A stretch of DNA of 13,670 nt from Methylobacteriaceae bacterium (GTDB lineage Bacteria > Pseudomonadota > Alphaproteobacteria > Rhizobiales > Beijerinckiaceae). How positions within the stretch are numbered: position 1 is the stretch's first letter; each line of letters opens with the position of its first letter. The notes beneath the pieces were generated by a model. The model searched no databases and was not told where the DNA came from. It was given only the letters and a program-made list of their open reading frames with translations. This document shows positions 1-7,116 of this stretch, piece by piece. Location: contig JAFAPJ010000126.1 in NCBI GenBank assembly GCA_019247255.1, positions 1 to 13,670 on the forward strand, given 5' to 3'. A program made the translations under genes and the position numbers.

Positions 1-175
1 CCTGCTGTTCCTGCTCCTGGCGCCGGAAGGCGCAGGCGCCGACCACCTCAAGGCCCTGGCCAGGATCGCCCGACTGCTGCGCGAGCCCGGCATCCACGAC
101 CGCATCCGCGCCGCGCACGATGCCGACGCGCTCTACGCGGTCCTCACCCAGGAGCCGACGCCGCGCGCCGCCTGA
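1..175 (+). CDS. ptsN: PTS IIA-like nitrogen regulatory protein PtsN, C-terminal end only
   Basis: Reading from base 2 gives 57 residues ending at TGA 173-175. The gene starts upstream of the window. The piece runs from a hydrophobic strand followed by APEGAGADHLKALARIARLL to an ALYAVLTQEP-like tail. This matches the end of the EIIA-Ntr (PtsN) fold in alphaproteobacteria, where the PEGAGADHLK-type segment is characteristic. The family accepts phosphate on a histidine from the PTS-Ntr relay (PtsP-NPr) and acts as a cytoplasmic regulator linked to nitrogen, potassium and polymer metabolism. The active-site histidine lies outside the window, so activity cannot be judged. The family and strand are fairly secure; assignment to PtsN rather than another EIIA protein is by resemblance only. 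Confidence 0.75.
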   Translation, partial: LLFLLLAPEGAGADHLKALARIARLLREPGIHDRIRAAHDADALYAVLTQEPTPRAA

Positions 176-222
176 GCCCGGCGGGAGCCGAGAGGCCGGC
201 TTCGGCGTTAGCGGCTCCGGGC
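176..222 (+). terminator. Terminator-like hairpin after ptsN
   Basis: A perfect 7-bp stem pairs 184-190 (GGAGCCG) with 212-218 (CGGCTCC). It extends through a 4-base bulge by GCCC 176-179 pairing with GGGC 219-222, and a small inner hairpin (GCCG-GCTT-CGGC) sits in the loop. There is no T tract, so it is not a textbook intrinsic terminator. It directly follows the ptsN stop and precedes the PAP2 gene. Confidence 0.4.
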
Positions 223-238
223 CCGACCGGAGCGCCGC

Positions 239-1015
239 GTGCCGCTGAGCCTCGTCCGACATGATCTCGCCCTGCGGGCCTGGGGGCTGCGGGCGCGGCT
301 GCGCCTGAACGAGGTCGTCCCCCTGCTGACGGTGGCCGGGATCGGCTTTCTCGGCTGGAGCTTCATCGAGATCGCCGGAGCGATCCGGGAGGGCGACACG
401 GCCGGGATCGACCGCGCGATCTTGCTCGCTCTGCGCAACCCGGCAAACCTCGCCGACCCGATCGGGCCCTCCTGGGTCGAGGAGGTGGCCCGCGATCTCA
501 CGGGTCTCGGCGGCCACGCGATCCTGACGCTCGCGACCCTCGCGACCGTCACCTACCTCCTGATGACCGGACGCCGCGCCGCAGCCCTGCTCGTGATCGC
601 GGCGGTCGGAGGCGGCATGCTCCTCAGCGCCGGTCTCAAGATCGTGTTCGACCGTCCCCGTCCGGATCTCGTCCCGCACGGGGCGCGGGTCTACACGGCA
701 AGCTTCCCGAGCGGACATGCGACGCTCTCGGCCGTGACCAACCTGACCTTGGGTGCGCTGCTCGCGCGGTTCAACGCCATGCGGCGCGTCAAGCTCTTCG
801 TGCTCGGCCTTGCGGTCGGCGTGACGGCGTTGGTGGGTGCGTCGCGCGTCTATCTCGGCGTCCATTGGCCGTCCGACGTGCTCGGCGGCTGGTGCCTCGG
901 CGCCGCTTGGGCGGGTTTGTGCTGGTACGTCGCCCTGCTTCTGCAGCGCGGCGGCCAGGTCGAGGGCAGCCGCGTCGAGCCGGGGGCCGCCGGAGGCGTC
1001 GTTCCGCCGTCGTGA
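239..1015 (+). CDS. PAP2-family integral membrane phosphatase
   Basis: This 258-residue membrane protein carries the full three-part acid phosphatase (PAP2) signature. Motif 1 is K134-x6-R141-P142, motif 2 is PSGH at 157-160, and motif 3 is S202-R203-x5-H209-x3-D213; H160, H209 and D213 are the expected catalytic residues. About six membrane segments are visible (near 26-48, 92-110, 113-136, 161-176, 184-201 and 214-236), which puts the catalytic motifs at the membrane surface. The family removes phosphate from lipid phosphates or pyrophosphates such as undecaprenyl pyrophosphate, phosphatidate or lipid A; the sequence does not decide the substrate. The start is GTG 239; the nearby ATG at 261 is out of frame and no strong Shine-Dalgarno is seen. 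The C-terminal tail (about 237-258) is Gly/Pro-rich and probably disordered. Confidence 0.88.
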   Translation: MPLSLVRHDLALRAWGLRARLRLNEVVPLLTVAGIGFLGWSFIEIAGAIREGDTAGIDRAILLALRNPANLADPIGPSWVEEVARDLTGLGGHAILTLATLATVTYLLMTGRRAAALLVIAAVGGGMLLSAGLKIVFDRPRPDLVPHGARVYTASFPSGHATLSAVTNLTLGALLARFNAMRRVKLFVLGLAVGVTALVGASRVYLGVHWPSDVLGGWCLGAAWAGLCWYVALLLQRGGQVEGSRVEPGAAGGVVPPS

Positions 1016-1029
1016 TCAGAGTTCAAACC

Positions 1030-1048
1030 GGCGCGGGATCGCCGCGCC
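1030..1048 (+). terminator. Hairpin between the PAP2 gene and osmC
   Basis: GGCGCGG (1030-1036) and CCGCGCC (1042-1048) form a perfect 7-bp stem with a 5-base loop. It lies 14 bases after the PAP2 stop and just ahead of the osmC ribosome-binding site. There is no T tract. It could end PAP2 transcription or shape the osmC leader. Confidence 0.35.
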
Positions 1049-1053
1049 TCATG

Positions 1054-1059
1054 AAGGAG
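1054..1059 (+). promoter_or_regulatory. Ribosome-binding site of the osmC-like gene
   Basis: AAGGAG lies 10 bases before ATG 1070 and fixes that start over longer overlapping reading frames. It is one of the few strong Shine-Dalgarno sequences in the window. Confidence 0.75.
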
Positions 1060-1069
1060 AGCAATCGAG

Positions 1070-1492
1070 ATGGACAGGCATGGCAGCGCGCATTGGGAAG
1101 GGACGGGCCGGGACGGAAAAGGTCACCTCGACCTCCAGTCGGGCGTCTTCCAGCACACGCCCTATTCCTTCAAGACGCGGTTCGAGAACGAGAAGGGCAC
1201 CAATCCCGAGGAGCTGATCGCGGCGGCCCATGCCGGCTGCTTCACGATGGCGCTCGCCTTCCAGCTGCAGGGCGCCGGCTTCACGCCGACGGCGCTCGAC
1301 ACGACGGCCGTGGTCACGCTCGTGCCGGAGGGTCAGGGGTTCAAGGTCTCGAAATCGGCCCTCACCCTGAAGGCGCAGATCCCGGGGATCGACGAGGCGA
1401 AGTTCCGCGAGCTGACCCATGCCGCGGAGACGGGCTGCCCGATCTCCAAGGTGCTGAACTGCGAGATCACGCTCGACGCGACGCTCGGTTGA
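1070..1492 (+). CDS. osmC: OsmC/Ohr-family peroxiredoxin (OsmC-like)
   Basis: This is a 140-residue cytoplasmic protein of normal family length. OsmC proteins are homodimeric thiol peroxidases that reduce organic hydroperoxides with a reactive cysteine pair. The pair is present: C57 in an AHAGC segment and C123 in a TGCP segment, with the conserved R37 and E48 that polarise the peroxidatic cysteine. The N-terminal GxxxGDGKGHL-like pattern and the NPEEL segment at 45-49 favour OsmC over Ohr. A third cysteine, C131, is extra to the catalytic pair. The start has a clear AAGGAG. The gene is convergent with hpnN, separated by a GC-rich hairpin. The family is often stress-induced, but I saw no recognisable promoter motif in the short upstream gap. 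Confidence 0.9.
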   Translation: MDRHGSAHWEGTGRDGKGHLDLQSGVFQHTPYSFKTRFENEKGTNPEELIAAAHAGCFTMALAFQLQGAGFTPTALDTTAVVTLVPEGQGFKVSKSALTLKAQIPGIDEAKFRELTHAAETGCPISKVLNCEITLDATLG

Positions 1493-1500
1493 CGGTTTAG

Positions 1501-1521
1501 GGGCGGCGGTCGCCGCCGCCC
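1501..1521. terminator. Bidirectional terminator-like hairpin between osmC and hpnN
   Basis: A perfect 9-bp stem, GGGCGGCGG (1501-1509) and CCGCCGCCC (1513-1521), closes a 3-base loop. It fills the 28-base gap between two convergent genes, and its right foot overlaps the hpnN stop codon (1521-1523). There is no T tract on either strand, so a Rho-assisted or bidirectional stop is inferred. Confidence 0.5.
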
Positions 1522-4172
1522 TACCCGCCGGCGTGCCGCCCCTCCTCGGGCGGTCCCAGGAAGGCCGGCACCACGATGAAGGCCGCCGCCAGCGTGAAGA
1601 CGAGCGACAGGGTCAGCAGCTTGCCCATGCTCGCCGTGCCAGGGTGATGCGACAGCCAGAGGCTGCCGAAGGCGACGCCGGTCGTGAGCGAGGAGAAGAA
1701 GATCGCCCTCGTCAGGCTTGAGGCTAGCATGTCGACCACGCCCTCGCGCCACAGGATCATGTAGTAGATGTGAAAGTTGACGCCAACCGCGAGCATCAAG
1801 GGCAGCGCGATGATGTTGGCGAGGTTCAGCGGCATCCCGATCAGGTAGGCGGCCTCGAGCGTCAGCACGGTCGCGAGGACGAGCGGCCCGAGCGTGAGCG
1901 CCACGTCTTTCGGCCGGCGCAGCGCGATCGTCAGCAGGACGAAGACGGCGCCCAGCGCGAGAAGGCCGGCCGTCACGAAGGCGCGCACGATGATGCCGCG
2001 CGATTCCACGACGTCGACCGGACCCCCGAAGGCGTTGGGCGCGACGCCCTGGACGGCGGCGGTGAAGCGGTCGAGCACGACGTTGTCGTTCGCGTCGCCC
2101 TTCGGCACGACCTCGACGCGGGCGCGCCCGTCGGGCGTGACCCAGTCGTCCGCGATCGTCGACGGGATCGAGTCCCGGGCGATGCGCTCGGGGCTGAGCA
2201 GCGCCCGGACGCCCTGGATCAGCCCCGGTAGGCCGCCGGCGATCTCGGCCTCCGCCTTCTGGCGCTGGGCCGGCGTCCCGTCGGCGAGCCGGCCGAGCGC
2301 GCCGGCGAGCCGGCCCATCGCCTGGGCGGCGGCGCCCTCGCCCGCGCCGGCCTTCTCGCGCAGCGCCGCGGCGGTGTCGCGCAGCGTCGCGACGAGATCC
2401 TGGTCGCTCGGCGGCGGCACGGGCGGACGCTCGTCGAAGAGGCTCGTCAGCTGTCCGCGCGCCTCGGCGATCCGGGCGATCTTCGCGTCCTGGTCGTCCG
2501 GCCAGAAGGTGCGCAGGGTCGCGACCCGGGCGACCTCCGGCAGGCGCGCGAGCTTGGCGCCGAGCGCCTCCGCGGCGGCGAGCGAGGGGACGAGGACGCT
2601 GATCGTGTTCGGCGTGAAGCCAGGCTGGCGCGTGAGGTCGAGAAAGGTCGCGACAGCCTCGGTCTTGTCGCTGCGCAGATGCATCGGGTTCGCATCGAAC
2701 TCGAGCCGTGCGAGGAACGGGAGCCCCGCGAGGGTCACCGCCACGGAGATCCAGACCACGGCCTTGCGGTTGCGGTAGATCCAGCGGTCGACGGCGGCGA
2801 GCGCCGGCGTCTCGACCGTGTCCGGCTCGCCCGGCGGGTCGAGGAGCGCGATGAGGGCCGGCAGCAGGGTCAGCGCCGCGAGATAGGCGATGATCATGCC
2901 GACGCCCGTGATGAGGCCGAGCTCGGACACGCCCTTGAAGGAGGTGGGCAGGAACGAGAAGAAGCCGGCGAGAAGCGAGGCGGCCGCGAGCGTCAAGGAC
3001 CAGCCGATGCCGAACCCGGCCCGGCGGATCGCACCCCTGAGCTCGTCGAGCTTGTGGCGCTCGTCCCGGTAACGGACGGCGTATTGGATGCCGAAATCCA
3101 CCCCAAGCCCGAGAAACAGCGCCGCCACCGCGACCGAGATGACGTTGTAGCGGCCGACCATCAGGAGGCCGGCCCCGACCGTGATCACGAGGCCGACCAG
3201 CGTCGTCACGAGCACCGCGAAGATCACCCGGCCCGACCGTAGGGCGAGGTAGAGGATCACCGCGATCGCCACCACCGTGAGCCCGAGATGGAGCGGAGCC
3301 CCCTCCCCGACGGTCGCGAATTCCTCATCCGCGAGCGGCGGGGCGCCCGTGAGCCGAACCGTGACGCCGTTCTCGGGCGTGAGCCCGGCCGCGGCCGCGG
3401 CCTGCCGGATGCGATCCGTCGCCCGCTTCGCCGGCTGCAGGGCGTCGTAATCGAGCACGGGATCGACGAGGACGAACTTGCGCAGCTCCTGAGGGTCGGG
3501 GGCGCCGCCCGACAGGAGCGACCTCCAGGAGAAATGCGCCGGTCGTCCGGCGAGCACGTGGTCGATCGCGGCCGCGAGCTTGTTGACGGTCGGGGCGCTG
3601 TCGCCGAGAGCGTCCTGCTCGGCCCCGAGCGCGATGAGGCGCACGACCCCGCGCAGGCTCGGATCGGTCGCGAGCGCCGTCAGCGTGGGCCCTTGCTGGA
3701 CAAGCTCCTTCAGGGTCGCGTCGAGCTCGGGACCCGGCATCAGCAGGAGGCCGTTGCGCGCGAAGAACGGACCGCCGTCGGGGCGCCAGGCGCGCCGGAT
3801 AGCGGGACCGGGCTCGCGCGACAGCGCCTCCGTGAGCTTCGCGGCGGCGGCTTCCGCGATCTCGGGCGTCGCTCCGTCGACGACCGCCAGCACCACCTTC
3901 GCGAGCTGCGGGAAGGCCTGCTGATAGGCCCGCTTGTCCTTGAGCCAGGCCGAGTTCGACTGGATGAGCTGGTCGGTTTCCGTCGTGATCGCGAAGCGCG
4001 TCGCCGTCACGTACCCGCCGATCAGGGCCAGGAGGACGAACAGGCCGACCACGAACCAGGGCGCCCGGATGGACGCCGCCACGAGCGCGCCGGCGAGCCG
4101 ACTTCCCGCGCCGGAGGTGGACGGCGCGGGCGAGCTGCAGGGCGCGCCCGCGATGGTCGACTCGACTGTCAC
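1521..4172 (-). CDS. hpnN: Hopanoid-associated RND transporter HpnN
   Basis: This 883-residue inner-membrane protein has RND/MMPL architecture. There is one membrane segment at about 36-58, a large periplasmic domain to about 290, a five-helix block at about 296-444, a second lone helix at about 470-488, a second periplasmic domain, and a final block at about 728-874. The RND helix motif appears as GVDFGIQ at 357-363 and, in degenerate form, as GVNFHIYY at 797-804. The length and layout match HpnN, which carries hopanoids from the inner to the outer membrane. A 21-base repeat within 2283-2315 encodes a repeated GRLA heptad near 620-631 in a helical, Ala-rich part of the second loop. The start is GTG at 4172. 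The gene lies downstream of the DUF2147 gene on the same strand, and hpnP is about 1.3 kb away on the other strand, which supports the hopanoid assignment over a generic MMPL exporter. Confidence 0.88.
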   Translation of the reverse strand: MTVESTIAGAPCSSPAPSTSGAGSRLAGALVAASIRAPWFVVGLFVLLALIGGYVTATRFAITTETDQLIQSNSAWLKDKRAYQQAFPQLAKVVLAVVDGATPEIAEAAAAKLTEALSREPGPAIRRAWRPDGGPFFARNGLLLMPGPELDATLKELVQQGPTLTALATDPSLRGVVRLIALGAEQDALGDSAPTVNKLAAAIDHVLAGRPAHFSWRSLLSGGAPDPQELRKFVLVDPVLDYDALQPAKRATDRIRQAAAAAGLTPENGVTVRLTGAPPLADEEFATVGEGAPLHLGLTVVAIAVILYLALRSGRVIFAVLVTTLVGLVITVGAGLLMVGRYNVISVAVAALFLGLGVDFGIQYAVRYRDERHKLDELRGAIRRAGFGIGWSLTLAAASLLAGFFSFLPTSFKGVSELGLITGVGMIIAYLAALTLLPALIALLDPPGEPDTVETPALAAVDRWIYRNRKAVVWISVAVTLAGLPFLARLEFDANPMHLRSDKTEAVATFLDLTRQPGFTPNTISVLVPSLAAAEALGAKLARLPEVARVATLRTFWPDDQDAKIARIAEARGQLTSLFDERPPVPPPSDQDLVATLRDTAAALREKAGAGEGAAAQAMGRLAGALGRLADGTPAQRQKAEAEIAGGLPGLIQGVRALLSPERIARDSIPSTIADDWVTPDGRARVEVVPKGDANDNVVLDRFTAAVQGVAPNAFGGPVDVVESRGIIVRAFVTAGLLALGAVFVLLTIALRRPKDVALTLGPLVLATVLTLEAAYLIGMPLNLANIIALPLMLAVGVNFHIYYMILWREGVVDMLASSLTRAIFFSSLTTGVAFGSLWLSHHPGTASMGKLLTLSLVFTLAAAFIVVPAFLGPPEEGRHAGG

Positions 4173-4226
4173 GATGATGGGTCTCCGGCGCCCGGAGGGC
4201 GACCGCTCTCTAGGCGGGACGCCGGA

Positions 4227-4251
4227 CCCGCGCCACGGCTTTCGGCGCGGG
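4227..4251 (-). terminator. Hairpin between the DUF2147 gene and hpnN
   Basis: CCCGCGCC (4227-4234) and GGCGCGGG (4244-4251) form a perfect 8-bp stem with a 9-base loop. In minus-strand transcription it comes 23 bases after the DUF2147 stop and about 55 bases before hpnN. No T tract follows, so it may be a leaky terminator that lowers read-through into hpnN, or an RNA-stability element. Confidence 0.4.
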
Positions 4252-4274
4252 CGTGGGGCGGCGGAGTACGGAAG

Positions 4275-4871
4275 CTATTGAGTCTTGGGCCGCGCGTCCC
4301 GGTGCGGCGCGGTCGCGGCGCTGCCGGTCGAGGTCGGCCGAACCGCCCATTCGGGATTGGCTGTCGGGCCGTCGGCGGTGCCCGTGACGCCGGCGAGCTG
4401 GCCCGGCAGCGTGTCGGTCGTGCGCGTCCAGTCCTGCGTGCTGCACAGGAAGGCGATCAGGCAGCCCTTCACCTTGAGGGTCTGGGACGAGGCGAGCCAG
4501 AGCGTGACGCTGTAGCTCTTCCCGTCCTCGTTGTTGTAGATCTGGCCCTGATAGTTCTCGTCCCCCGGCTTCAGCCCCATGATGAGCTGGTGACCGAGAA
4601 GGCGCCGACCGGTCTTGGACGGGTCGGGATTGCGAACGTCCGTCTTCGGCTCGCCGCGCTCGTTCATCGGCTGCTTCATCCACACGACGAAGCCGCAGAT
4701 ATTCGCGCGGGTCGGGCCGCATTTCTCGATGCGGATCCGGGCGCGGCCGTCCTCCGTCAGATACGTCCCGCTGGGATCCGCGGGAGCCGCCAAAGCCGGG
4801 GCCGCCAAGGCCATGAGCCCCGCCGTCATCGCCAGCGCACCGATCAGCCGAGCCCGTACCTGTCCGCTCAT
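4275..4871 (-). CDS. Secreted DUF2147 family protein
   Basis: This 198-residue protein has a signal peptide: basic residues early, a hydrophobic run at about 9-25, and an Ala-rich cleavage region near residue 28 (APALA-A). It is therefore expected in the periplasm. The body matches DUF2147: a GTYLTEDG opening at 35-42, C51 and C59 in the ICG segment, the NPDP segment at 81-84, a GQIYNNEDGKSY stretch at 109-120, the GC segment (C137), C143, and DWTR at 147-150. The four cysteines could form disulfides. The Thr/Ala/Pro tail after about 160 looks disordered. The start ATG at 4871 is chosen because it begins the signal peptide and has GGAGAG just upstream; a longer reading to 5015 lacks both. The biochemical role of the family is unknown. 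It sits immediately upstream of hpnN on the same strand. Confidence 0.85.
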   Translation of the reverse strand: MSGQVRARLIGALAMTAGLMALAAPALAAPADPSGTYLTEDGRARIRIEKCGPTRANICGFVVWMKQPMNERGEPKTDVRNPDPSKTGRRLLGHQLIMGLKPGDENYQGQIYNNEDGKSYSVTLWLASSQTLKVKGCLIAFLCSTQDWTRTTDTLPGQLAGVTGTADGPTANPEWAVRPTSTGSAATAPHRDARPKTQ

Positions 4872-5101
4872 CCGCCACTCTCCGTCCGCAACGCTTGAAG
4901 GCCCCGCCGGCTCGCGCCGAGGGCCACCAAGCCTCCCTAAGCGCCCGCACTGCGACGACATCATGGCAAGCAAGACCGCCGCGACGCCGTCCGGGAATGA
5001 CAGACGTTTTCGCACAGGCTAGGTCGGGATCGGCGAAGGTCGCTGCGCGTTGAGGCTGGCGCTTGGCCGGAGCCGACATCCGGAGGAGACTTGCGATCGC
5101 C
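4872..5101. promoter_or_regulatory. Divergent promoter region between DUF2147 and the Cys-rich gene
   Basis: This 230-base gap, the longest without a gene, must hold promoters firing both ways. I looked for sigma-70-like hexamers and for the EcfG stress-sigma pattern (GGAAC with a spaced CGTT) and found no convincing match. The segment near 4994-5008, with a CGTTTTC run, is the most AT-rich part. Ribosome-binding sequences flank it on both sides: GGAGAG for DUF2147 and GGAGGAG at 5082-5088 for the plus-strand gene. Confidence 0.45.
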
Positions 5102-5386
5102 ATGACCCAGCACGCCATCGCCGCCGCGTTCGGCGCCGCCGCCTTCCTTCTGGGATCCTTCGGGGCAACGGCGCAGGACCAATCCGCGCTCCGGCAATGG
5201 TGCACAGGCGACTACCTGCGCTTCTGCGGGCAGTTCAAGCCGAACACGCCGGAGGTGGAGCAATGCTTCCGGACACACATGAAGGAGCTCTCGCCCCAGT
5301 GCCAATCCTCCATCGCGGCCTACACGAAGGAGGGAGGCCGCGGCGTGACGAGCGGCGGCGGCGCGACGGGCGAACGGCGCCGCTGA
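5102..5386 (+). CDS. Small secreted four-cysteine protein, GLG1-repeat-like
   Basis: This 94-residue predicted periplasmic protein has a signal peptide (hydrophobic at about 5-20, cleavage likely after ATA at 22-24). The mature part holds exactly four cysteines at 34, 42, 55 and 67, spaced C-x7-C-x12-C-x11-C. The pattern of W-C-x-D-Y-x-x-F-C, a V-x-x-C segment and L-S-x-x-C resembles one copy of the cysteine-rich repeat of eukaryotic GLG1 proteins, known singly in bacterial exported proteins; two disulfides are expected. The tail after about 76 is Gly/Arg-rich. ATG 5102 is preferred because it starts the signal peptide, though GGAGGAG lies 13 bases upstream, a little far; an in-frame TTG at 5063 would add 13 residues with an RRR segment. 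Function unknown. Confidence 0.75.
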   Translation: MTQHAIAAAFGAAAFLLGSFGATAQDQSALRQWCTGDYLRFCGQFKPNTPEVEQCFRTHMKELSPQCQSSIAAYTKEGGRGVTSGGGATGERRR

Positions 5387-5411
5387 GCCCGCTCGAGCGA
5401 CGAGCCCCGAA

Positions 5412-5433
5412 CGGACCCGCCCGCCCGGGTCCG
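5412..5433 (+). terminator. Hairpin upstream of hpnP
   Basis: CGGACCCG (5412-5419) and CGGGTCCG (5426-5433) form a perfect 8-bp stem with a 6-base loop. It lies between the Cys-rich gene and hpnP. Without a T tract it may be a weak terminator or an attenuator in an hpnP leader. Confidence 0.4.
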
Positions 5434-5495
5434 GCGACGACCCGAAGCCAGGACGTTTCAGAAGCCAGGAGGCCCCGATCCGCTGCCCCGTTCCG

Positions 5496-7097
5496 GTGAC
5501 CCAGGTTCGGCGCATCCTGTGCGTCTTTCCGGCCTACGCGCCGTCCTTCGGCACCTTCGCGCATGCGTACCCGCTCATGGGCGTGAAGGCCTTCATGCCG
5601 CCGCAGGGGCTGCTTCTCGTCGCGTCCTACCTGCCCGAGACCTGGCCGGTCCGCTTCGTGGACGAGAACATCGCGCCCGCGACCGAGGCCGATTTCGCCT
5701 GGGCGGACGCCGTGATGGTCAGCGGCATGCACGTCCAGGCGCCGCAGATCGAGGATATCCGGGCGCGGGCGCAGGCGGCCGGCAAGGTCGCGGTGCTCGG
5801 CGGCCCCTCCGCCTCCGGCTCGCCCGAATGGTACGGCGCCTTCGATTACCTCCATGTCGGCGAGCTCGGCGACGCGACGGACGAGCTCGTCCGGCGGCTC
5901 GACGCGAGCGTCGAGCGCCCGCCCGCCCAGGTCGTGCTCACGACCGGGGAGAGGCTGCCGCTCGGCGACTTCCCGATCCCTGCCTACGAGCGCGTGCCGC
6001 TGCGGCAATACCTCATCGGCAGCCTCCAGTTCTCGTCCGGCTGCCCCTACCGGTGCGAGTTCTGCGACATCCCGGCGCTCTACGGTCGGCAGCCGCGGCT
6101 GAAGAGCCCCGAGCAGCTCCTGGCCGAGCTCGACGCGATCCTGGCGCAGCCGCTCCGGCCGGCCGTCGTGTACTTCGTGGACGACAATTTCATCGCCAAC
6201 CGCCGAGCCACGAAGGAGATGCTTCCCCATCTCGTGCGCTGGCAGAAGGAGCGCGGCTACCCGCTGCAATTCGCCTGCGAGGCGACGCTGAACCTGTCGC
6301 AGCATCCCGACATCATGGCCATGATGCGTGAGGCGAACTTCATCACGGTCTTCGTCGGGATCGAGACCCCGGAGGTCGACGCCCTCCGCTCGATCGCCAA
6401 GGACCACAACGCGAAGCTCCCGATCCTGCAGTCGATCGCGACGCTGAACGGCTACGGGCTCGAGGTCACGTCCGGCATCATCCTCGGGCTCGACACGGAC
6501 ACGGCCGAGACCGAGCGGCGCATCATCGAGTTCGTGGACGCCTCGCAGGTGCCCGTGCTCACCATCAACCTCCTCCAGGCCCTGCCGAAGACGCCGCTGT
6601 GGGAGCGCCTCGAGAAGGCGAACCGGCTCGACGCCGACCCGAGCCTCGAATCGAACGTCCGCTTCCTGCGCCCCTACGACGAGGTCGTGGCCGCCTGGCG
6701 CCGCGCGATCGCGCATGCCTACACGCCGGAACGGCTCTTCGCGCGCTTCCTGCACCAGGTGGACGCGACCTACCGGCACCGGATCAGGACGCCCGTGCGG
6801 ACGCGGCTCACCCGCGCGAACCTGACCCGCGCCCTCGTGCTCGGCTCCAACATCGCGATCCGCATCGCGCTTCTCTCCCGATATCGGCGGGCGTTCCGGG
6901 CCGCCGCCTGGGAGGCGCTGCGACGGGGGCAGATCGAGGCCGTGTTCAACATGGGCTTCGTCGCCCACCACATGATCCGCTTCACGGAGGAGGCGCTCGC
7001 GGGCGGGCAGAACGCGTCCTTCTACGCCGCGAAGGCGAAGGGCGCCGAAGTTCCCGCGGCAGAGCCGGGCGAGCGCCGGCTCGAACGCGCCGCCTGA
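5496..7097 (+). CDS. hpnP: B12-binding radical SAM enzyme, hopanoid C-2 methylase HpnP
   Basis: This 533-residue cytoplasmic or membrane-associated enzyme has an N-terminal cobalamin-binding-type domain at about 5-140, then a radical SAM core. The iron-sulfur motif is C183-x3-C187-x2-C190, followed by a YFVDDNF segment, an ITVFVGIETP segment and an SGIILGLDTDT segment. The C-terminal part (about 370-510) fits the DUF4070 region found in this group. HpnP methylates hopanoids at carbon 2 using SAM and methylcobalamin. The opening (FGTFAHAYPLM, then KAFMPPQGLL) and VGELGDATD at 121-129 closely resemble HpnP as I remember it. The classic DxHxxG cobalamin motif is not visible, as is common in this class. 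The start is GTG 5496; AGGAGG at 5467-5472 is too far upstream to fit well. The adjacent hpnN supports the call; a related DUF4070 methylase with another substrate remains possible. Confidence 0.83.
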   Translation: MTQVRRILCVFPAYAPSFGTFAHAYPLMGVKAFMPPQGLLLVASYLPETWPVRFVDENIAPATEADFAWADAVMVSGMHVQAPQIEDIRARAQAAGKVAVLGGPSASGSPEWYGAFDYLHVGELGDATDELVRRLDASVERPPAQVVLTTGERLPLGDFPIPAYERVPLRQYLIGSLQFSSGCPYRCEFCDIPALYGRQPRLKSPEQLLAELDAILAQPLRPAVVYFVDDNFIANRRATKEMLPHLVRWQKERGYPLQFACEATLNLSQHPDIMAMMREANFITVFVGIETPEVDALRSIAKDHNAKLPILQSIATLNGYGLEVTSGIILGLDTDTAETERRIIEFVDASQVPVLTINLLQALPKTPLWERLEKANRLDADPSLESNVRFLRPYDEVVAAWRRAIAHAYTPERLFARFLHQVDATYRHRIRTPVRTRLTRANLTRALVLGSNIAIRIALLSRYRRAFRAAAWEALRRGQIEAVFNMGFVAHHMIRFTEEALAGGQNASFYAAKAKGAEVPAAEPGERRLERAA

Positions 7098-7116
7098 GCG
7101 TCGGGCCGGGTCGAGG

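Noticed and set aside
3288..4898. 536-codon plus-strand frame opposite hpnN and the DUF2147 gene
   Set aside because: It is a shadow of two recognised minus-strand genes and matches no family.
4872..5015. N-terminal extension of the DUF2147 protein
   Set aside because: The extra 48 residues lack a Shine-Dalgarno and would bury the signal peptide; ATG 4871 has both features.
5387..5495. EcfG-type stress promoter ahead of hpnP
   Set aside because: EcfG control of hpnP is known in a relative, but no GGAAC with a properly spaced CGTT is present here; the closest fragments are spaced far too widely.
5235..6971. 578-codon minus-strand frame opposite hpnP
   Set aside because: It is antisense to a motif-bearing enzyme and has highly charged low-complexity content without recognisable features.
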